From: an uncultured Clostridia bacterium
GTDB lineage: Bacteria > Bacillota > Clostridia > TANB77 > CAG-508
Assembly (NCBI GenBank): GCA_944387405.1
Contig: CALXET010000001.1
Location: forward strand, 62,001-126,000
Direction of reading: 5' to 3'
DNA length: 64,000 bases
Part shown: piece after piece, positions 54,585 through 62,605 of the stretch
Layout of the letters: each line of letters starts with the position of its first letter
How positions within the stretch are numbered: the first letter of the stretch is position 1
The notes under the pieces: generated by a model
Database searches by the model: none
The model's input: the letters and a program-made list of their open reading frames with translations, nothing else
Told to the model about the DNA's origin: nothing
Made by a program: the position numbers and the translations under genes

Positions 54585-55584
54585 ATGAAAGATACATTAA
54601 TACTTGGAATTGAATCGAGTTGTGATGAAACTTCTGTAGCTGTTGTAAAAAACGGTAGAGAAGTTCTTTCTAATGTTATAAATTCACAGATTAAAATACA
54701 TGAACAATATGGAGGTGTTGTTCCTGAAATTGCATCAAGAAGTCATGTTGAAGTTATTAATAACGTGATGAAAATGGCTTTAGAAGAAGCGAAAGTGAAG
54801 ATTGATGATATAGATGCTATTGCAGTTACAAAAGGACCACGGATTAGTAGGTGCTTTACTTGTGGGTGTATCATATGCAAAAGGGCTTGCATATGCAACT
54901 TCTAAACCACTTATCGGTGTAAATCATATTGAAGGACATATAGCAGCAAACTATATTACGAGTAAAGATTTAAAGCCACCATTTTTATGTTTAATAATTT
55001 CAGGCGGACATACTCATTTAGTTTATGTTAAAGACTATACAGATATAGAGATTTTAGGGAAAACTAGAGATGATGCTATAGGGGAAGCTTTTGATAAAGT
55101 TGCAAGAGTAGTAGGACTTGGATATCCAGGAGGTCCTAAAGTAGATAAGATGGCGAAAGAAGGAAATCCTTGTATTGAACTTCCAATTACTCATATGGAT
55201 AATTTAGATTTTTCATTTAGTGGAATTAAAACTGCAATAATAAATTTAAATCATAAAGATCCTACTATAAATAAAGCAGATTTATGTGCAAGTTTTGAAG
55301 AAGCAGCTACTACAATGCTTTTAAATAATGTTAAAAAGGCTATAAAAGAAACTAATATGAAAACTATAGTTTTAGCAGGAGGAGTTTCTGCAAATTCATA
55401 TATTAGAAAAAGCTTTGATGAACTTTCTAAAAAAGAAAATTTGAAAATATATTATCCAGAACTTATACTTTGTACAGATAATGCTGCAATGATTGCAGCT
55501 GCCGGATATTATAATTATATAGGTGGAAAAAGAGCTGATTTAAAATTAAACGCAATACCAAATTTAAAATTAGGAGATAATTAG
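54585..55584 (+). CDS. tsaD: tRNA N6-threonylcarbamoyladenosine transferase, with +1 frameshift at CGG
   Basis: 332 residues if a +1 shift occurs. The first frame gives [31 protein letters not shown] and TKGP, then in-frame CGG (54840-54842) and a stop 20 codons on. Skipping the C continues as [35 protein letters not shown] and AGGVSANSY, the complete family set including metal histidines. TsaD makes t6A37 in ANN-decoding tRNAs with TsaB/E and is normally essential, so a dead copy is unlikely. Start 14 bases after a GGAG site region, following the M50 gene. Confidence 0.9.
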
Positions 55585-55594
55585 GGGGAATTTA

Positions 55595-56296
55595 ATGTCA
55601 ATTTATACAATAGGTGATTTGCACCTATCTTTTGGAATGAATAAACCAATGGACATATTTGGAGTTAATTGGGAAGATCATTATAAAAAAATTAAAAATG
55701 ATTGGTTAAGTAGAGTAAATGATGATGATTTAGTAGTGCTTCCTGGTGATTTTTCATGGGCAATGGATTTAGATGATACTATTGAAGATTTTAAGTATTT
55801 AAGTAAACTTCCTGGGAAAAAGCTTTTACTTAAAGGAAATCATGATTATTGGTGGGGTACTTTAAAAAAAATGAAAGAATTTATGGAAGCCAATAATTTT
55901 AAAGATATAGATTTTATTCAAAATAATAGTTTTTTATTTGATGATAAAATTATAGTTGGTACTAGAGGATGGATTTATGATAATAAATCAGAGAATATTA
56001 AAATTTTAAAAAGAGAAAAAATTAGACTTGAAATGTCATTTAATGATGCAATAAATAAATACGGAAATAATAGAGAAATTATTGTTTTTATGCATTATCC
56101 TCCTTTTGGAAAAGAAAATATTCCACTAGAATATGATTTAAAAGAAGTGCTTAAGAATTATAATGTAAAAAAATGTTTTTATGGACATCTTCATGGCGAG
56201 TCGTGTTTAGAGGCTATTCAAGGAGAGATAGAAAACATTTGTTATAGTTTAATTAGTTCTGATTATTTAGATTTTAAATTATACAAAATTTATTAA
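55595..56296 (+). CDS. Calcineurin-like metallophosphoesterase
   Basis: 233 residues. Phosphoesterase motifs in order: GDLHLSFG (D-x-H, near 7), LPGDFSWAMD (GD), KGNHDYWWG (GNHD near 80), VFMHYPPF (H near 168) and YGHLHG (GHxH near 198). Substrate unknown. GGGGG start 11 bases after tsaD, so in the same transcript. Terminator follows. Confidence 0.9.
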   Translation: MSIYTIGDLHLSFGMNKPMDIFGVNWEDHYKKIKNDWLSRVNDDDLVVLPGDFSWAMDLDDTIEDFKYLSKLPGKKLLLKGNHDYWWGTLKKMKEFMEANNFKDIDFIQNNSFLFDDKIIVGTRGWIYDNKSENIKILKREKIRLEMSFNDAINKYGNNREIIVFMHYPPFGKENIPLEYDLKEVLKNYNVKKCFYGHLHGESCLEAIQGEIENICYSLISSDYLDFKLYKIY

Positions 56297-56321
56297 GTTA
56301 TTATTAAATAGATATGATTAT

Positions 56322-56362
56322 AAAAGAAAAATAGATTTTATTATAAATCTATTTTTCTTTTT
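56322..56362 (+). terminator. Rho-independent terminator
   Basis: AAAAGAAAAATAGATTT pairs with AAATCTATTTTTCTTTT around a short loop. Confidence 0.88.
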
Positions 56363-56447
56363 GTCAAAAAGTATCAAAATTTGAATTTTTTAATAAAACA
56401 TGATAAAGTTATATCGAAAAAAATAAAAGAAGGAGGAAGGAGTTTAT

Positions 56448-57359
56448 ATGTGGCTATTGTTTGCAACAATAACAGTTTTACTATGGGGTACTTCAGAAAC
56501 AATATTTAAAAAAGTATCTACAATAGAAAAACATAGTGTTTTAAAACTTATATCGTGTAATGGATTAATGCTTGGTGTATGTGCATTAATTTTTATGTTT
56601 ATTACAAGAACGGAAATGAATTTTGATATAATTCTTACATATTTACCAATATCATTAATATATATTGCATCAATGTTTTGCACTTATAAAGCAATGACTC
56701 TTGTTAAAGTTTCAATTTTATCACCACTTCAAAATTCATCTTGTGCTATTACTACTATACTTTGTATATTGATATTAAAACAGCAAGTTAGTGTAGTACA
56801 GATAATTGCTATTATTGCAATTATTATTTGTATGGTGTTACTTTCAATTAATAAAGATGAAGTTTTAAGAATAGAGTCTGGAAATAAAGAAGAAGATGAA
56901 AAAAATGCTAAAAGAGCATATATGTTATATTTGAAAGGAATATTTTTTGCTCTTGGATATTGGTTTTTAGATGGTATAGGATCATTTATGGATGATTACA
57001 CTTTAGAAGCTGATTTATCAGCTGAACAAGTAATAATTGCTTATTCATTTATTTACTGTTTTGTAGGAATTATTACAGCTATAGTATTAAAGATTAAAGA
57101 AAGAGATTATAAATTTGTAGAAGTTAATTCAAAAAAGAATATGTTAAAGTGGTTAGGAACACTTATTGAAACAGCAGGTCAATATACATATATTTATGCA
57201 TTTGCATTTGGAGATGCAGTTTTAGCTTCACCTTATATTGCAGCTTATAGTGTTGTAACAGTTATTTTATCTAGAATATTCTTAAAAGAAAAATTAAAGA
57301 AAAAACAATATGCATTAATTTCATTAATTTTAATTGCAATGATTACACTATCTTTTTAA
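56448..57359 (+). CDS. EamA/DMT-family transporter
   Basis: 303 residues, ten membrane helices in two repeats. The first repeat ends with SILSPLQNSSCAITTILCILILKQQ, the second with DAVLASPYIAAYSVVTVILSRIFLKEKL, both typical EamA repeat ends. A charged loop lies at about 144-165. Substrate unknown. GGAGG start; single gene. Confidence 0.85.
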   Translation: MWLLFATITVLLWGTSETIFKKVSTIEKHSVLKLISCNGLMLGVCALIFMFITRTEMNFDIILTYLPISLIYIASMFCTYKAMTLVKVSILSPLQNSSCAITTILCILILKQQVSVVQIIAIIAIIICMVLLSINKDEVLRIESGNKEEDEKNAKRAYMLYLKGIFFALGYWFLDGIGSFMDDYTLEADLSAEQVIIAYSFIYCFVGIITAIVLKIKERDYKFVEVNSKKNMLKWLGTLIETAGQYTYIYAFAFGDAVLASPYIAAYSVVTVILSRIFLKEKLKKKQYALISLILIAMITLSF

Positions 57360-57392
57360 AATAAGATAGAATGCAGTCTAAATAACGTTAAG

Positions 57393-57428
57393 CGGGTCCT
57401 TGTAAATTTGTTATAAGGCCCGTTTTGT
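57393..57428 (+). terminator. Terminator overlapping the next promoter
   Basis: CGGGTCCTTGTAA / TTATAAGGCCCG then TTTT. The next gene's -35 (TTGTTA, 57408) is inside the loop and right arm. Confidence 0.75.
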
Positions 57429-57436
57429 GCTATAAT
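57408..57436 (+). promoter_or_regulatory. Promoter of the 57485 gene
   Basis: TTGTTA (57408-57413), 17 bases, TATAAT (57431-57436) with extended TGC. Confidence 0.75.
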
Positions 57437-57484
57437 AATAGTGTAGCAATATATTGATTATGCTAGTATGAAAGGAGAAACATC

Positions 57485-58321
57485 ATGAAACTTACTAAAT
57501 TTTCTGTTTCAGCAGAAGAACACAAGAAAAGGCAGGAGGCACACCGGAGAATAGGTGCAGAGTTAAAAGCTTCATATCAAGCAATGATGAAGGAGGATTG
57601 GGAGGACATTGAAGGCATACGTTTATTTTCAAAATATCCTCACAACTTGATTCTCCAGTCTGACCCAATTTTTGAAACTATTCCATTTGGCCCTGTGGGG
57701 ACAGTGATGTCTTCTGGGTGTGTGGCATTTGTTTCTGCCTATATTATCGAGCACTATATTGATAGAAGGCTTGAGATGAGGGCATGGGCAAATACCGTAG
57801 TTGAAAAGGGCTACCGCTCTTGGAGGTTCGAGAACTTTCCAAAGGTTTCTTTTACAAGCAAGGAGGTAGACCTTGGTGAGGTCAAGAAAAAATTGGGAAT
57901 GCTTGAGCCTAAAATTCTTAAGTGCGAAAGCACAGAAGAACTTTTCCAGCTAACTGGGAAACCTGAAGGCATCGGTGGATCGATGTTCCTGATTGACAAC
58001 GTGATTGCTCAGCTGTCAAAAGGGAATATTTCTGGCGACATGACAAGTATTCTTGGTAAAACAAGAATCTCAAGTGTCCAGGATGTAATAAGTAACCTGT
58101 TTAATGGCTACATGGTTCCGATGAGGGTGAATAACTCTATCTACCATGCGGATCAGGCAAGAACAGGTGGACATTACGTTATCCTTGTTGGACTCTACAA
58201 CGGAGAAGCACACGTGCTTGATTCACTGATTGGATTTAAAAGACTCCCGTTTAGGAGGCTGATTGAAGCGGCTCTTGCTGATGAAAGCTTGATTGCCTGC
58301 TGGGATCTTTCTTGGATTTAA
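57485..58321 (+). CDS. Papain/C39-like cysteine hydrolase-fold protein, tandem copy A
   Basis: 278 residues, cytosolic (no signal). C79 in FGPVGTVMSSGCVAFVSAY, H230 in TGGHYVILVG and D246 in EAHVLDS give a Cys-His-Asp triad in the order and local sequence of C39-like peptidases. Residues 95-165 (EKGYRSWRF to GIGGSMFLIDN) are highly conserved with the next gene. GC-richer codons, one in-frame CGG (57545). AAGGAG start, own promoter and terminator. Target unknown. Confidence 0.75.
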   Translation: MKLTKFSVSAEEHKKRQEAHRRIGAELKASYQAMMKEDWEDIEGIRLFSKYPHNLILQSDPIFETIPFGPVGTVMSSGCVAFVSAYIIEHYIDRRLEMRAWANTVVEKGYRSWRFENFPKVSFTSKEVDLGEVKKKLGMLEPKILKCESTEELFQLTGKPEGIGGSMFLIDNVIAQLSKGNISGDMTSILGKTRISSVQDVISNLFNGYMVPMRVNNSIYHADQARTGGHYVILVGLYNGEAHVLDSLIGFKRLPFRRLIEAALADESLIACWDLSWI

Positions 58322-58331
58322 ACTAGCAAAG

Positions 58332-58386
58332 AAGGAGGGAAAAAAGGTGCACTTTGACTCTGGTCAGGGTGCACCCCTTCTTTTTA
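58332..58386 (+). terminator. Terminator after copy A
   Basis: GGTGCAC (58346) / GTGCACC (58369) extended by GAAGG / CCTTC, T run. Confidence 0.85.
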
Positions 58387-58413
58387 TAATCACTAAACTA
58401 GAACCGCAAAACA

Positions 58414-58442
58414 TTGAAATATAAACAAAAATGTGGTATAAT
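58414..58442 (+). promoter_or_regulatory. Promoter of the 58494 gene
   Basis: TTGAAA (58414-58419), 17 bases, TATAAT (58437-58442) with extended TGG. Confidence 0.8.
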
Positions 58443-58493
58443 TATAAATGTAGCAATATAATATTTAAGCTAGAAGAAAGAGAGGAAAACATT

Positions 58494-59351
58494 ATGATTA
58501 GCTTAAGAGGATTCATTGTAACGCCAGAGGAGCATCGTGCTCGGCAGGAAGCTCATTTAAGAGCTGGAGAAAAATTCAGAGAGTCAATTAAAGATTTGGG
58601 ACCTGTAGATGTGGATGACATCAATCACATGAGGAGTTTGGCTGAAAGATGCCAGGAGGAGTATTTCCCACTTGCGAGCAATCCGGTGGTTAAGGATATT
58701 CCATTCGGTCCTGTTGGAACACTCGAAACGTCTGGTTGTGTTGTTTTCGTTACAGCACAGCTTATGAAGATGTACGATTTTGCTGACGGCGATGTGGATA
58801 TAAATGAATGGACAAAAGAGGTAGTTGAAAAAGGCTACCGCTCGTGGAGATTTTCAAAATACCCGAAAGTTTCATTCGTTGATCCAGCGGTCGACATCGG
58901 TAAAATTAAGACGAGATTCGCAGGAATTGCTCCAGTAGAGGACTGCAAGACATGTGAAGAGCTTGTTTCGGTGCTGGGGAAAATCGAAGGCATCGGAGGC
59001 TCAATGTTTCTCATTGACAACGTGATTTACGCGCTTGCCTTTAGTGAGGGAAATTACAAAAATATTGACATGGAGTCAATGCTGGAGGTCACCAGAATCT
59101 CTGATGTCCAGGAACTTTTTAAAAATCTGGATGAAGGCTTATGTGTACCTATCCGTGTGAATAATGCGGTGTACCATGATGACCCGAACCGCAAAGGTGG
59201 ACACTATATTATCCTTGCAGGTCTTTCTGAGGGAGACTTTATCGTTTACGACTCGAGCATCGGGTTTACAAAAGTGAACATCTGGCGTGTTCTTGAGGCT
59301 GCAACTGCTGATGAAAATCTTATCGCAGTATGGAATATCTGGTGGATCTGA
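58494..59351 (+). CDS. Papain/C39-like cysteine hydrolase-fold protein, tandem copy B
   Basis: 285 residues from the ATG at 58494 (GAGAGG 8 bases before). Same triad as copy A: C82 in TLETSGCVVFV, H237 in KGGHYIILAG and D253 in IVYDSS. The opening PEEHRARQEAH matches EEHKKRQEAH of copy A, and both end in a W-x-x-x-W-I tail. GC-richer codons; its CGG (58542) aligns with an AGG arginine in copy A. Own promoter and a very stable terminator. Confidence 0.77.
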   Translation: MISLRGFIVTPEEHRARQEAHLRAGEKFRESIKDLGPVDVDDINHMRSLAERCQEEYFPLASNPVVKDIPFGPVGTLETSGCVVFVTAQLMKMYDFADGDVDINEWTKEVVEKGYRSWRFSKYPKVSFVDPAVDIGKIKTRFAGIAPVEDCKTCEELVSVLGKIEGIGGSMFLIDNVIYALAFSEGNYKNIDMESMLEVTRISDVQELFKNLDEGLCVPIRVNNAVYHDDPNRKGGHYIILAGLSEGDFIVYDSSIGFTKVNIWRVLEAATADENLIAVWNIWWI

Positions 59352-59368
59352 TCTAATTTAATCTAGCG

Positions 59369-59416
59369 AAAGGAGAAGTGCGCTTTAGCAATGGCTGAGG
59401 CGCACTTCTCCTTTTA
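59369..59416 (+). terminator. Very stable terminator after copy B
   Basis: AAAGGAGAAGTGCGC / GCGCACTTCTCCTTT, about 15 bp, with T-rich tail. Confidence 0.93.
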
Positions 59417-59515
59417 TTTTGTAATTACTACTAAAATTAGTTATAAAACAATTGCTGGTTAGTAATAAATATTTGAAATAATAAAGAGAATATGAAAATA
59501 AATTATATAAAACTC

Positions 59516-59544
59516 TTGCAAAATAAATGAAATGCTGGTATAAT
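59516..59544 (+). promoter_or_regulatory. rpsB-tsf promoter
   Basis: TTGCAA (59516-59521), 17 bases, TATAAT (59539-59544) with extended TGG. Confidence 0.8.
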
Positions 59545-59564
59545 AAACGAGTTAAAAATAGTCA

Positions 59565-59641
59565 CATAGGTTTAGTTTAGATTGTGCTTGCAAAATCTAA
59601 TAATTGCAAGTGGTCCTAAATGCTAAAATTCAAAGCCTATG
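59565..59641 (+). promoter_or_regulatory. Structured rpsB leader RNA
   Basis: An outer stem CATAGG (59565-59570)/CCTATG (59636-59641) closes a domain with two competing inner stems: TAGATT (59578)/AATCTA (59594) and CTTGCAA (59587)/TTGCAAG (59604). Probably the binding site for autogenous control by S2; this is inferred from position and pairing. Confidence 0.6.
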
Positions 59642-59666
59642 GAAGAAAAACAAGGAGGAATTTAAA

Positions 59667-60449
59667 ATGGCAGTAGTTGCAATGAAACAATTACTAGAAG
59701 CAGGTGTTCATTTCGGACATCAAACAAGAAGATGGGATCCAAAAATGGCTGAATACATATTCCAAGCTAGAAATGGAATTCACATCATTGATTTACAAAA
59801 GACTTCAAAAAAATTAGATGAAGCTTACAAATTTGTTAAGGAACAAGCAGAAGAAGGAAAAAGTATTTTATTTGTTGGTACAAAAAAACAAGCTCAAGAG
59901 TGCATAAAAGAAGCTGCACTTAAATGTAATATGTACTATGTAGACCAAAGATGGTTAGGTGGAATGCTTACAAACTTCAAAACAATTCAAACAAGAATTC
60001 AAAGATTAAAAGATTTAGAAGCTATGGCTGAAGACGGTACATTTGATGTATTACCTAAAAAAGAAGTTATAGGACTTAAAGCTGAAATGGAAAAACTAGA
60101 AAAAAATCTTGGTGGAATCAAAGATATGAATGAACTTCCAGGAGTTATTTTCGTAGTAGATCCTAAAAAAGAAAGAATAGCTGTATTAGAAGCAAAGAAA
60201 TTAAACATTCCAGTTGTTGGATTAGTAGATACTAACTGTAGCCCAGAAGATGTTGATTATCCAATACCAGGTAATGATGATGCTATAAGAGCTGTAAAAC
60301 TTATTGCTGATGTAATAGCTAATGCTGTTATAGAAGGTAGACAAGGTGAAGCTCAAGATGTTGAATCAGTTGAAGAAGAAATGGTTTCAGAAGCTGAAGA
60401 AAACAAAACTCCAGATATGGAAGAAGTAGTAGAATCTACTGAGGAATAA
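59667..60449 (+). CDS. rpsB: Ribosomal protein S2
   Basis: 260 residues from the ATG at 59667 (AAGGAGG 7 bases before). Signature [22 protein letters not shown] near the start and [34 protein letters not shown] later. A 35-residue acidic C-terminal tail follows the core. First gene of the rpsB-tsf operon. Confidence 0.97.
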   Translation: MAVVAMKQLLEAGVHFGHQTRRWDPKMAEYIFQARNGIHIIDLQKTSKKLDEAYKFVKEQAEEGKSILFVGTKKQAQECIKEAALKCNMYYVDQRWLGGMLTNFKTIQTRIQRLKDLEAMAEDGTFDVLPKKEVIGLKAEMEKLEKNLGGIKDMNELPGVIFVVDPKKERIAVLEAKKLNIPVVGLVDTNCSPEDVDYPIPGNDDAIRAVKLIADVIANAVIEGRQGEAQDVESVEEEMVSEAEENKTPDMEEVVESTEE

Positions 60450-60479
60450 TTAAAATTTAATATATAGGGGGAATTATTA

Positions 60480-61355
60480 ATGATTACTGCAGATTTAGTT
60501 AAACAATTAAGAGAAAAAACAGGTGCAGGAATGATGGATTGCAAAAAAGTTTTAACAGAAACTAATGGAGATATGGAAAAAGCATCTGAATTATTAAGAG
60601 AAAGAGGAATAGCAAAAGCTGCTAAAAAATCTTCAAGAATTGCAGCTGAAGGATTAGTTCAAGCTTATGTTTCAGATGATAAAAAAGTAGGAGCAGTAAT
60701 AGAAGTTAATGCAGAAACTGATTTCGTAGCAAAAAACGAAGAGTTTAGAACTTTTGTTAATGATTTAGTAAAACAAGTTGCTGAAAAAAATCCAGCAAAT
60801 GTTGAAGAGTTATTAGCACAAAAATATTTAGATACTGATAAAACAGTTCAAGAAGTTTTAACTGATAAAATTGCTACAATCGGTGAAAATATGTCTATCA
60901 GAAGATTTGTTAGATATGAATCAGAAGGACTAGTAGAAAGCTATATTCATGGAGACGGAAAAATTGGTGTACTTGTTAATTTCAAAAAAGGTACATCAGA
61001 TGTTGCAAAAGATATTTGTATGCAAATTGCAGCAGCCAGACCAGAATATTTAAATGAAAAAGAAGTTCCAGCTGAAAGAGTTGAAAAAGAAATGGAAATC
61101 TTAAAAGCTCAAGCTATGAATGAAGGAAAACCAGCTGAAATAGCTGAAAAAATGGTTAAAGGTAGAATTGGAAAATTCTATGGAGAAATATGCTTACTAG
61201 ATCAAGAATTTGTTAAAGACCCTTCTATAAAAGTTAGTCAATTATTATCTTCAAAAGATGCTGAAATAGTAGCTTTTGCAAGAATTGAAAGAGGAGAAGG
61301 ACTAGAAAAGAAAGAAGAAAATTTCGCAGAAGAAGTTATGAAACAAATAAAATAG
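60480..61355 (+). CDS. tsf: Elongation factor Ts
   Basis: 291 residues. N-terminal UBA-like module with LREKTGAGMMDCKKVLTETNGDMEKA, then VIEVNAETDFVAKNEEF and the two core subdomains. It recycles EF-Tu by releasing GDP. GGGGGA start 30 bases after rpsB; terminator follows. Confidence 0.97.
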   Translation: MITADLVKQLREKTGAGMMDCKKVLTETNGDMEKASELLRERGIAKAAKKSSRIAAEGLVQAYVSDDKKVGAVIEVNAETDFVAKNEEFRTFVNDLVKQVAEKNPANVEELLAQKYLDTDKTVQEVLTDKIATIGENMSIRRFVRYESEGLVESYIHGDGKIGVLVNFKKGTSDVAKDICMQIAAARPEYLNEKEVPAERVEKEMEILKAQAMNEGKPAEIAEKMVKGRIGKFYGEICLLDQEFVKDPSIKVSQLLSSKDAEIVAFARIERGEGLEKKEENFAEEVMKQIK

Positions 61356-61364
61356 TATTTGATT

Positions 61365-61398
61365 AAAAAAGGGGGCTCTTTTATAAGCGTCCCTTTTT
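61365..61398 (+). terminator. rpsB-tsf terminator
   Basis: AAAAAAGGG and CCCTTTTTT arms with an inner GC pair interrupted by a bulge; T run. Confidence 0.8.
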
Positions 61399-61415
61399 GA
61401 TTTTAGGAGAGATAA

Positions 61416-62480
61416 ATGAAGAAAAAGAAAGAAGGATTACACATAAGTCATTTCAGGGAAAGAGGAGTCCTAGGACTTTACTTTCTATTACGTTTTTCTG
61501 TAATTGCTATTTTAGTACTAGAAATTTTTCATGGAAATTGGAATAATGTTTTCTTATGTGTTCTAACACTTGTATTATTTTTATTACCAGTTATTTTAGA
61601 TAAAAAATTTAATATTGAACTTCCAACAGTACTTGAGATTATCATATTATTATTTATATATGCTGCAGAAATCTTAGGTGAAATACAAAATTTTTATGGT
61701 ATATTTAAATCTTGGGATACAATTCTCCATACGATTAATGGATTTATTATGGCAGCTATCGGATTTTCACTTATCGATATATTAAATAATAGTGATAGAT
61801 TTCATATCAATTTAACACCGATTTTTGTTGCTTTAGTTGCATTTTGTTTTTCAATGACAATCGGAGTTTTATGGGAGTTTTTTGAATATGGTATGGATGT
61901 TGTAACTAAAACTGATATGCAAAAAGATAGAATAGTAACATCAATATCTACTACAATGTTAACAGATGATAATACTGAGTTTGTTATTGATAATATTGAT
62001 AAAACAACGATAGACGGTACTATTGATGGACAAAAGAAAGAAGTAGTTATTGAAAATGGATATTTGGATATCGGTTTACATGATACAATCAAAGATCTAA
62101 TAGTAAATTGTATAGGTGCAATTGTATTTTCTTTTATAGGTTACTTATATATTTTGGGTAGAAATAACGGTTCATTTATAAAACAATTTATTCCATTGCT
62201 AAAACGTACAAAAAAAGTAGAAGAACTTTCTGATGGAAGTAAAAAAGAAACAGATAAAACTAAGATTTTAAAAGATGATGATAAAACTGTTTCAAAAACT
62301 ACTAACCAAACTACAAAGAGAAAAAGGGGAAGACCAAGAAAGGAAAATAATAACCTGAACAAAGATGAAAATAACACTAATAAAAGTGGTGTAAAAAATG
62401 AAAATATCAAGAAACAGAATAACTCTGCTAACAACAATAATAATAGTAGTACTAAAAATAAAAAGAAAAAACGGAAATAA
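61416..62480 (+). CDS. YjdF-like (DUF2238) membrane protein with basic tail
   Basis: 354 residues. About five membrane helices (residues 20-165 and 220-245); the SWDTILHTINGFIMAAIGFSL region and GVLWEFFEYGMD match the DUF2238/YjdF group. The cytosolic tail from about 255 is charged and has KRGRPRK near 309, an AT-hook-like motif, then an Asn-rich stretch. The gene ends AAA CGG AAA TAA: a +1 shift at this CGG (62472) would replace R-K with G-N-N-S-K-K-K and end at 62496. GGAGAG start. Confidence 0.72.
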   Translation: MKKKKEGLHISHFRERGVLGLYFLLRFSVIAILVLEIFHGNWNNVFLCVLTLVLFLLPVILDKKFNIELPTVLEIIILLFIYAAEILGEIQNFYGIFKSWDTILHTINGFIMAAIGFSLIDILNNSDRFHINLTPIFVALVAFCFSMTIGVLWEFFEYGMDVVTKTDMQKDRIVTSISTTMLTDDNTEFVIDNIDKTTIDGTIDGQKKEVVIENGYLDIGLHDTIKDLIVNCIGAIVFSFIGYLYILGRNNGSFIKQFIPLLKRTKKVEELSDGSKKETDKTKILKDDDKTVSKTTNQTTKRKRGRPRKENNNLNKDENNTNKSGVKNENIKKQNNSANNNNNSSTKNKKKKRK

Positions 62481-62541
62481 TTCTAAAAAGAAATAAAAAA
62501 TGTAAAAATATACTTAAATATTTAAAAAATGCATATTATAC

Positions 62542-62569
62542 TTGCAAATATCTGATTTTGTGGTATAAT
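62542..62569 (+). promoter_or_regulatory. tig promoter
   Basis: TTGCAA (62542-62547), 16 bases, TATAAT (62564-62569) with extended TGG. Confidence 0.75.
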
Positions 62570-62605
62570 TACATGGCTGATTAAAAAATTTGGAGGAATA
62601 TTATA

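Noticed and set aside
54585..55584. Treating tsaD as two separate genes or a plain pseudogene
   Set aside because: Both parts match one protein with every motif conserved, the break is a single C forming CGG, and the same kind of break is seen in two other genes.
10567..55584. Sequencing error as the cause of the three frameshifts
   Set aside because: Errors usually fall in homopolymers; none of these does, and all three create CGG in phase, a codon otherwise absent from native genes. Not fully excluded without the reads.
59604..59666. Longer S2 protein starting at TTG 59604
   Set aside because: The extra residues fall in the structured leader; AAGGAGG 7 bases before the ATG at 59667 sets the start.
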